This document shows positions 13,744-18,234 of a stretch of 18,234 bases of DNA, piece by piece; position 1 is the first letter of the stretch, and each line of letters starts with the position of its first letter. A program made the translations under genes and the position numbers. This DNA is from LMDS01 sp039930465 (GTDB lineage: Bacteria; Pseudomonadota; Gammaproteobacteria; Burkholderiales; Burkholderiaceae_C). The stretch spans positions 1 to 18,234 of the forward strand of contig JBDTTU010000089.1 in the NCBI GenBank assembly GCA_039930465.1, written 5' to 3'. The notes beneath the pieces are model-generated. The model was not told the origin of the DNA and ran no database searches. It saw only the letters and a list, made by a program, of their open reading frames with translations.

Positions 13744-14708
13744 TGCAGCAGTACCGCGCGCCACGCTGGCTGGTCGGGGGCAACGCACAGACGATCTGGC
13801 CGGCGCTGTTCTCGAAGCGCTTCGCCGGAGACGCCCCGACCTACCGGCGCGAACGCTGGGCCACATCCGACGCCGATTTCATCGACGTCGACTGGCAGGG
13901 CGAAGACAGCAGCGCGCCGCTGCTGGTGTTGTTCCACGGCCTCGAAGGCTCGTCGGGCAGCCACTACGCGCAGGCCTTCGCGCACTGGGCGCGGCACAAC
14001 GGCTGGCGCTTCGTGGTGCCGCACTTTCGTGGCTGCTCGGGCGAACTGAACCTGGCGCCGCGGGCTTACCACTCGGGTGATTTCGAAGAGATCGGCTGGG
14101 TGCTGCAACGGCTTCGCTCGATGCATGCAGGCACCATCGCCGCCGTCGGCGTTTCACTGGGTGGCAACGCCCTGCTGCGCTGGGCCGAAGAGGCCGGCGA
14201 TACGGCGGCGCAGATCGCCAGCGCGGTGTGCGCCGTGTCCTCGCCGATCGATCTGGCGGCCGGCGGCCGGGCCATCGGCGAAGGGTTCAACCGGCAGGTC
14301 TACACGCGCATGTTCCTGCGCAGCATGAAACCCAAGGCGTTCGCCAAGCTGGCGCAGCACCCCGGCCTGTTCAGCCGCGAGAAGCTGCTCGCCGCACGCG
14401 ACCTGTACGCGTTCGACGACGTGTTCACCGCGCCGCTGCATGGCTTCAAGGGCACCGACGACTACTGGTCGCGCGGTTCGGCCAAGCCGCACCTGCATGC
14501 CATTCGCATCCCGGCGCTGGTGCTGAACGCGCGCAACGACCCGTTCGTGCCGGCGAGCAGCCTGCCGGGCGCGCAAGAGGTCGGCCGGCATGTGACGCTG
14601 TGGCAACCGCCGCACGGCGGACACGTCGGCTTTCCCGGTGGAAGCTGGCCAGGCCATGTACACACACTGCCCGAAGCGGTGATGGGCTGGATCAAACGCC
14701 AGCTCTGA
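13743..14708 (+). CDS. YheT-type alpha/beta-fold hydrolase
   Basis: This 321-residue serine hydrolase belongs to the YheT/COG0429 group. The entry motif GGNAQTIWPAL (12-22) is characteristic. The oxyanion region is LFHGLEGSSGSHYA (63-76). The nucleophile elbow GVSLGGN (136-142) has Ser138, and Asp266 (NARNDPFVP) and His294 (HGGHVGF) complete the triad. YheT-like proteins are considered esterases of uncertain natural substrate, cytosolic with no signal peptide, as here. Start and stop fit tight packing: its ATG overlaps the previous stop by one base, and the next gene starts 14 bases after its stop. Confidence 0.93.
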   Translation: MQQYRAPRWLVGGNAQTIWPALFSKRFAGDAPTYRRERWATSDADFIDVDWQGEDSSAPLLVLFHGLEGSSGSHYAQAFAHWARHNGWRFVVPHFRGCSGELNLAPRAYHSGDFEEIGWVLQRLRSMHAGTIAAVGVSLGGNALLRWAEEAGDTAAQIASAVCAVSSPIDLAAGGRAIGEGFNRQVYTRMFLRSMKPKAFAKLAQHPGLFSREKLLAARDLYAFDDVFTAPLHGFKGTDDYWSRGSAKPHLHAIRIPALVLNARNDPFVPASSLPGAQEVGRHVTLWQPPHGGHVGFPGGSWPGHVHTLPEAVMGWIKRQL

Positions 14709-14722
14709 ACGAAGATCAAGGC

Positions 14723-15250
14723 ATGGACGACATCGTCAAACAAGCGCTGAAGAAGTGGCCCAACGTGCCGCACTGTTACGGCTGGCTCGCGCTCGACGCG
14801 CGTGGCGATTGGTACATGCGCGACGACCGGGTGCAGGCGGCGGGGCCTTTCCCCAAGGTCAAGGGCAGCCGCATCCTGCACGAGAAGCTGCGCGAGTTCA
14901 TCGAGCGCAACTACCTGGTCGATGACGCTGGCTGCTGGTTTTTCCAGAACGGGCCGCAGCGGGTGTACGTTGAACTCGAAGCCGCACCGTGGATCTGGCG
15001 GCTCGACGCGGTGCCCGGCGCTGCGCCCCGCATCACCAGCCACACCGGCCTGGCGGCGCAGTTCGAATCGGCCTGGCTCGACGAGCACGACCGCCTGTTC
15101 CTGGCCACCGACATCGGTCTCGGTATCGTGCACACGCTCGACATGGAAGCCGCGGCTGGCGCGGTCGAAAGCGCGGCGTGGGCACCCACGGCCACGGCCT
15201 TCGACGCGCTCGTCAAACGCTTCGGCGTCCGGCTCGCGCCGGCGCCCTGA
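14723..15250 (+). CDS. Conserved protein of unknown function, 175 aa
   Basis: I believe this belongs to a conserved family of about 180 residues frequent in Burkholderiales, but I cannot name it with certainty and know no function. It begins MDDIVKQALKKWPNVPHCYGWL and has a Trp/Tyr-rich N-terminal half: GDWYMRDDRVQAAGPFPKVKGS (29-50), CWFFQNGPQRVYVELEAAPWIW (71-92). The second half includes LFLATDIGLGIVH. It has no signal peptide or membrane helix. It is the last gene of the purU cluster, and its TGA directly abuts the stop of the convergent lipoprotein gene (TGATCA, no base between). Confidence 0.88.
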   Translation: MDDIVKQALKKWPNVPHCYGWLALDARGDWYMRDDRVQAAGPFPKVKGSRILHEKLREFIERNYLVDDAGCWFFQNGPQRVYVELEAAPWIWRLDAVPGAAPRITSHTGLAAQFESAWLDEHDRLFLATDIGLGIVHTLDMEAAAGAVESAAWAPTATAFDALVKRFGVRLAPAP

Positions 15251-15784
15251 TCACATCCCGTAGAACACGTAGTCGGCCTCGTAGGCCACTTGTTGACGTT
15301 TGCCCTTGCTCATCGCGTCGCAGGCCATCGCCGGGGCCACGCCGCCCTTGGTGTTCACGCGCTGGATGTAGCTCACGCCGGTCATCGCGCCCGCGCCCAT
15401 CGCCGGCTCGGCCTTCACCAGCTGCAAAGCGATGTTGCCCGGTGCGCCCGGCGCCACGCCGGCCTGCTTGCCGGTGACCTTGGAGCCGTCGTTCGCTTCC
15501 CAGGTCGGGCCACCGTAGTACTTGCCCACGGCCTTCTTGTCACCGCTGTAGAGCGTGGCGACCGGAGCGACAAAGGCCCATTCGTGGGCGCCCGCCATGT
15601 CTTTCTTCTCGCGGCATTCGTAGGTGATCTCGCCGACGCCGGTGGTCGACATCATCACTTTCTGGCCGGCCGGCACACGCACCGGCTCGGGCAGCGCGGC
15701 GTTGTCGACCTTCATCATCATCATCGGGGCGCTGGCACAGGCCGACAGGGCAATGGCGGCGGCGATCATCGAGAGTTTGTACAT
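15251..15784 (-). CDS. DUF3455 lipoprotein
   Basis: This 177-residue protein has a short lipoprotein signal: a charged start, hydrophobic 5-13, and lipobox LSAC with Cys16 as the predicted lipidated residue. The mature start ASAPMMMMKVDN is unusually Met-rich. The rest matches DUF3455: PVRVPAGQKVMMSTTGVGEITYEC (34-57), HEWAFVAPVATLYS and GPTWEANDGSKVTGK. DUF3455 proteins are exported and uncharacterised. The ATG at 15784 has GAGGAG four bases before it, which fixes the start. It lies downstream of the cytochrome gene on the same strand, but the terminator at 15924-15949 separates them, so it likely has its own promoter in 15785-15923. I could not identify that promoter. Confidence 0.92.
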   Translation of the reverse strand: MYKLSMIAAAIALSACASAPMMMMKVDNAALPEPVRVPAGQKVMMSTTGVGEITYECREKKDMAGAHEWAFVAPVATLYSGDKKAVGKYYGGPTWEANDGSKVTGKQAGVAPGAPGNIALQLVKAEPAMGAGAMTGVSYIQRVNTKGGVAPAMACDAMSKGKRQQVAYEADYVFYGM

Positions 15785-15923
15785 GGGGCTCCTCGGGTTG
15801 TGGTGACTTGGGAAATGCGCCGATGCGCCGCCCTGGAGTGGCACCCGCACCCACCCCTCTACGCAGCCGCCGGCCGGCTGGATGCGTGGAAGCACTGCCA
15901 TTTTTTGGCCGAAGGCCGAGCGC

Positions 15924-15949
15924 AAAAAAGCCGGCTCGCTGGCCGGCTT
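15924..15949 (-). terminator. Intrinsic terminator of the cytochrome c gene
   Basis: Read on the minus strand, AAGCCGGC (15949-15942) and GCCGGCTT (15935-15928) form a perfect 8-bp stem with a 6-base loop. The stem runs straight into a T-run (six T, 15929-15924). It begins 26 bases after the cytochrome stop codon. This is the clearest terminator in the window. Confidence 0.85.
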
Positions 15950-15975
15950 GGGTTCGGGGTGAAGCGCCTTGCGCC

Positions 15976-16860
15976 TTACTTGACGCTGCTCACCATGTAC
16001 GTCACCACCGCCTTGAGCTCGGCTTCGCTCGCGGCCGAGCCGCCCTTGGGCGGCATCGCGCCCTTGCCCTTGATCGCGCTGGCGGTCAGGCCGTCGACGC
16101 CTTGCGCCAGGCGCGGCGCCCAGGCGGCCTTGTCGCCCAGCTTGGGTGCGCCCGCCACGCCCGCCGCATGGCAGACCTGACAGACCTGCGTGTACAACGC
16201 GGGCACCGCGCCGCCATCGGCCTTGGCGGCGGGCGCTGCGGCGACGACAGGGGCAGCCGCCGCGACCGTGGCGGCAGCAGTTGCCTGCGCGGGAGCTGGG
16301 GCTGGCGCGGTCTCGGCGACCGCAGCAGCGGCCGGCGCCTTGGGTTCGTCGAACTTGGCGCCGCCCTTGTTGGCCATGTAGACCACGGCACGGCCGATTT
16401 CCAGGTCGGCATAGTCGCCGCCGCCTTGGGCGCCCATCTGGCCCTTGCCGCCCAGCGCCGACTTCAGCAGCGCTTCATAGCCGGTCTTGATGCGCGGGCC
16501 CCAGGCCTCGGCGTCACCCAGCTTGGGCGCGCCCACCAGCCCGGCCGTGTGGCAGGCCGTGCACTGCGCGGCGAAGACCTGTTCGCCGGTCTTCAGCGTC
16601 GACAGGTCGGAGGCGTCTTTCACCTGCACCATGCCGACCGGGTGAATGCGCTGCGCCACCGCTTCGGGCGTGAGGCCGTCGCTGCCGGCGGCGGGCCGGT
16701 GGTCGGTGGTCACGTATTCCACCAGCAACACGATCACGATGATCGGCACGACAAACGCGTACAGCACCGCCAGGATCAGCTGCTTCGGCGTCTTGATGGG
16801 GCCTTCGTGCGGGCCGTCTGTGTCGTGCGCTGTGTCGTGCTGGGTGTGGGCGTCGCTCAT
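15976..16860 (-). CDS. Membrane-anchored dihaem cytochrome c (c5-type)
   Basis: This 294-residue protein has a His/Asp-rich cytoplasmic tail, one N-terminal membrane helix (about 28-50, uncleaved anchor), and two periplasmic haem-c domains that carry electrons between respiratory complexes. Haem motifs are CTACH (100-104) and CQVCH (227-231); likely axial methionines are Met142 (KGQMGAQGG) and Met269 (KGAMPPKGG). The domains are clear duplicates: both have GAPKLGD, then AW-x-PR, and GKGxM-x3-GG. They are joined by an Ala/Pro-rich linker at about 175-216. The ATG has GAGG just upstream. It ends at a strong terminator and has a perfect TATAAT upstream, so it is probably a monocistronic, well-expressed gene. 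Confidence 0.95.
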   Translation of the reverse strand: MSDAHTQHDTAHDTDGPHEGPIKTPKQLILAVLYAFVVPIIVIVLLVEYVTTDHRPAAGSDGLTPEAVAQRIHPVGMVQVKDASDLSTLKTGEQVFAAQCTACHTAGLVGAPKLGDAEAWGPRIKTGYEALLKSALGGKGQMGAQGGGDYADLEIGRAVVYMANKGGAKFDEPKAPAAAAVAETAPAPAPAQATAAATVAAAAPVVAAAPAAKADGGAVPALYTQVCQVCHAAGVAGAPKLGDKAAWAPRLAQGVDGLTASAIKGKGAMPPKGGSAASEAELKAVVTYMVSSVK

Positions 16861-16910
16861 GAGATCCTCAACTGCGAAATTCGACTGCGCTTCTGCGCAA
16901 AAACCCGCGA

Positions 16911-16916
16911 ATTATA
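16911..16916 (-). promoter_or_regulatory. -10 box (TATAAT) of the cytochrome c gene
   Basis: A perfect TATAAT on the minus strand lies 50 bases before the cytochrome ATG in an otherwise very GC-rich gap shared with the divergent reductase gene. The sequence 17 bases upstream is GC-only and does not resemble a -35 box, so an activator or extended contacts may be needed. Confidence 0.5.
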
Positions 16917-17020
16917 GGGCCCTCACCCGGGCCGGCCGGGGCTGCGGCGGTCGGCGCGCCGGAGCGCCGACGATCGGTCTACAGTCTCGGCTTCGCCTGC
17001 CGCTTCCCGAGGAGACAGTC

Positions 17021-18001
17021 ATGTTCAAGGCCCTGGTGCTCGACAAGACCCCCGACTTCACCGTGGCGCTGCGCGAGGTCGACGATGCCTTCCTGCCCGA
17101 AGGCGACGTGACGCTCGACGTCGAGTACTCCACACTCAACTACAAGGACGGCCTGGCCATCACCAACCGCTCGCCGGTGGTGCGGAGCTGGCCGATGGTG
17201 GGCGGTATCGACGGCAGCGGCACGGTCAGCGCCAGCAGCCACCCGGACTGGAAGGTCGGCGATGCGGTCGTGCACAACGGCTTCGGTGTCGGCGAAACGC
17301 ACCAAGGTTGTCTGGCCGAGCGGGCGCGCCTGAAGGGCGACTGGCTGGTGCGCCGGCCGGCCGCTTTCAGCGCGCGCCAGGCGATGGCCATCGGCACCGC
17401 GGGTTACACCGCGATGCTCTGCGTGCTGGCGCTCGAACGCCACGGCGTGAAGCCTGGCGACGGCGAGGTGCTGGTCACCGGGGCGACCGGCGGCGTGGGC
17501 TCGGTGGCCGTGGCGCTGCTCGCGAAACTCGGCCACACGGTCGTGGCCGCCACCGGCAAGCTCAACGAGGCCGGCTACCTGCAAGGCCTGGGTGCCACGC
17601 GCCTGATCGACCGCGCCGAGTTGTCGGCGCCCGGCAAGCCGCTGCAGAAAGAACGCTGGGCGGCGGTGGTCGATGCGGTGGGCAGCCACACGCTCGCCAA
17701 CGCCTGCGCGCAGACGCGCTATGGCGGTGCGGTGGCGGCCTGCGGCCTGGCGCAGGGCTTCGACTTTCCGGCCACGGTGATGCCGTTCATCCTGCGTGCG
17801 GTGGCCTTGCTGGGCGTGGACAGCGTGATGGCGCCACGCGCATTGCGCGAGCAGGCCTGGGCGCGGCTGGCGACGGACCTGGACCCGAAGTTGCTCGAAT
17901 CGATCACGACCGAGGTGCCACTTTCAGGTGCGATCGAAGCCGCACAAAGGCTGATGGACGGCACTGTGCGTGGCCGCATCGTGGTGCGCACGAAGGGCTG
18001 A
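17021..18001 (+). CDS. acuI: AcuI/YhdH-family acrylyl-CoA reductase (NADPH), MDR superfamily
   Basis: This 326-residue zinc-independent medium-chain reductase matches the AcuI/YhdH family, which reduces acryloyl-CoA to propionyl-CoA with NADPH and protects against this toxic electrophile. The N-terminal GroES-like domain (about 1-120) has YSTLNYKDGLAITNRSPV (36-53) and PMVGGIDGSGTV (58-69). The Rossmann NADPH site is VTGATGGVGSVA (152-163). DAVGSHTLANA and the C-terminal GAIEAAQRLMDGTVRGRIVV are standard. Zinc-ligand cysteines of alcohol dehydrogenases are absent, as expected. The ATG at 17021 has GAGGAG about seven bases before it. The gene is divergent from the cytochrome gene, with 160 bases between starts. 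Family membership is firm; acrylyl-CoA as the physiological substrate is inferred. Confidence 0.93.
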   Translation: MFKALVLDKTPDFTVALREVDDAFLPEGDVTLDVEYSTLNYKDGLAITNRSPVVRSWPMVGGIDGSGTVSASSHPDWKVGDAVVHNGFGVGETHQGCLAERARLKGDWLVRRPAAFSARQAMAIGTAGYTAMLCVLALERHGVKPGDGEVLVTGATGGVGSVAVALLAKLGHTVVAATGKLNEAGYLQGLGATRLIDRAELSAPGKPLQKERWAAVVDAVGSHTLANACAQTRYGGAVAACGLAQGFDFPATVMPFILRAVALLGVDSVMAPRALREQAWARLATDLDPKLLESITTEVPLSGAIEAAQRLMDGTVRGRIVVRTKG

Positions 18002-18026
18002 GCGCAGCGACTGTCAGAGCGCCCGC

Positions 18027-18032
18027 TAGAAT
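18027..18032 (+). promoter_or_regulatory. -10 box (TAGAAT) of the tRNA-Arg gene
   Basis: TAGAAT lies 13 bases before the first base of the mature tRNA, the expected distance for a short-leader tRNA transcript. The region 17 bases upstream shows no good -35 match. Confidence 0.4.
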
Positions 18033-18045
18033 CGCGCCACGGCAA

Positions 18046-18120
18046 GCGACCGTGGTGAAGTGGATATCATTGGGCCCTCCGAAGGCTTAGGCGCAGGTTC
18101 GATTCCTGCCGGTCGCACCA
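18046..18120 (+). tRNA. tRNA-Arg (anticodon CCG)
   Basis: The 75-base sequence folds as a complete cloverleaf. The acceptor stem pairs GCGACCG with CGGTCGC. The D stem pairs GTGA with TCAT and has an 8-base loop containing GG. The anticodon stem pairs GGGCC with GGCTT (two G-T pairs). The 7-base loop CTCCGAA places T33 before anticodon CCG. The variable loop is AGGC, and the T stem pairs GCAGG with CCTGC around TTCGATT. The discriminator A is followed by an encoded CCA. Anticodon CCG reads CGG, so it charges arginine. It starts 44 bases after the acuI stop. Confidence 0.96.
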
Positions 18121-18234
18121 GGCGCCTTCAGCGCGTCTGCGAACAGCATCACAAAGCGGCAACGCCGCCCTTCAGACTGCGCAGCGCAAGTAAAAACGTT
18201 GCGGCATTCCAGCTCTGGCCTGCCATGCCCATCG

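Noticed and set aside
12286..13866. Long minus-strand open frame running upstream of the sigma factor gene
   Set aside because: It is antisense to purU and the NTF2-like gene, reads as His/Arg/Val-rich shadow sequence, and has no ribosome site or family motif.
15907..15917. GGCC-GAA-GGCC mini-hairpin between T6 and A6 runs
   Set aside because: Only four pairs; the adjacent runs are explained by the stronger terminator at 15924-15949 and chance.
18156..18168. GCGGC-AAC-GCCGC hairpin after the tRNA
   Set aside because: Stem of five pairs, 3-base loop and no T-run; too weak to call a terminator.
18149..18234. Minus-strand open stretch ending in TGA that could be the C-terminus of a gene beyond the window
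   Set aside because: Only 28 codons are visible, it includes the codons TTT TTA CTT unlike the neighbours, and two plus-strand frames are open over much of it as well; not supportable.
1..18234. CRISPR array, insertion sequence or prophage
   Set aside because: No regularly spaced repeats, transposase, integrase or phage structural genes were seen.

Overview
This window looks like a chromosomal segment of a high-GC betaproteobacterium of the order Burkholderiales. The Rubrivivax/Leptothrix/Ideonella/Methylibium side is the most likely, but this rests on gene content and codon style, not on a database match. Supporting content includes ilvE followed by a small CHCC zinc-finger gene and a waaF-type heptosyltransferase, a PurU deformylase, an AcuI-type MDR reductase, a membrane-anchored dihaem c5-type cytochrome, a DUF3455 lipoprotein, and TAGAAT/TACAAT-type -10 boxes.

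Left region (1-5963, minus strand): a type I restriction-modification operon read right to left as hsdM, rhuM-family gene, hsdS, a gene of unknown family with a HEPN-like RX4H motif, and hsdR. HsdR is cut by the window edge. Every junction overlaps by 1-20 bases, so the five genes are almost certainly one transcript with coupled translation. The two extra genes are the notable part. The RhuM-family gene sits between hsdM and hsdS. The HEPN-motif protein sits between hsdS and hsdR, the position that the anticodon nuclease gene prrC occupies in the E. coli prr locus. It has none of PrrC's ATPase motifs. My main inference is that this is a type I R-M locus carrying a candidate guard RNase of a different architecture.

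Middle region (6173-10942): a DEDDh 3'-5' exonuclease (minus), a PEP-mutase/isocitrate-lyase-superfamily enzyme (plus), a small SET-domain protein with a post-SET cysteine cluster (minus), an unrecognised 109-residue protein (plus), then the plus-strand run ilvE, CHCC zinc finger, waaF. This joins amino-acid, respiratory-complex and LPS-core functions.

Right-middle region (10944-15250): a minus-strand ECF sigma factor and RskA-type membrane anti-sigma pair, divergent from a tight plus-strand cluster of purU, an NTF2-like protein, a YheT-type alpha/beta hydrolase and a conserved protein of unknown function.

Right region (15251-18234): a DUF3455 lipoprotein and a dihaem cytochrome c on the minus strand, the latter with a clear intrinsic terminator and a perfect TATAAT box. 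Divergent from them is an AcuI-family acrylyl-CoA reductase-like gene on the plus strand, followed by tRNA-Arg(CCG) with encoded CCA. The last 114 bases hold nothing I can support. No IS element, CRISPR array or prophage gene was seen. No stretch over 300 bases lacks a gene.
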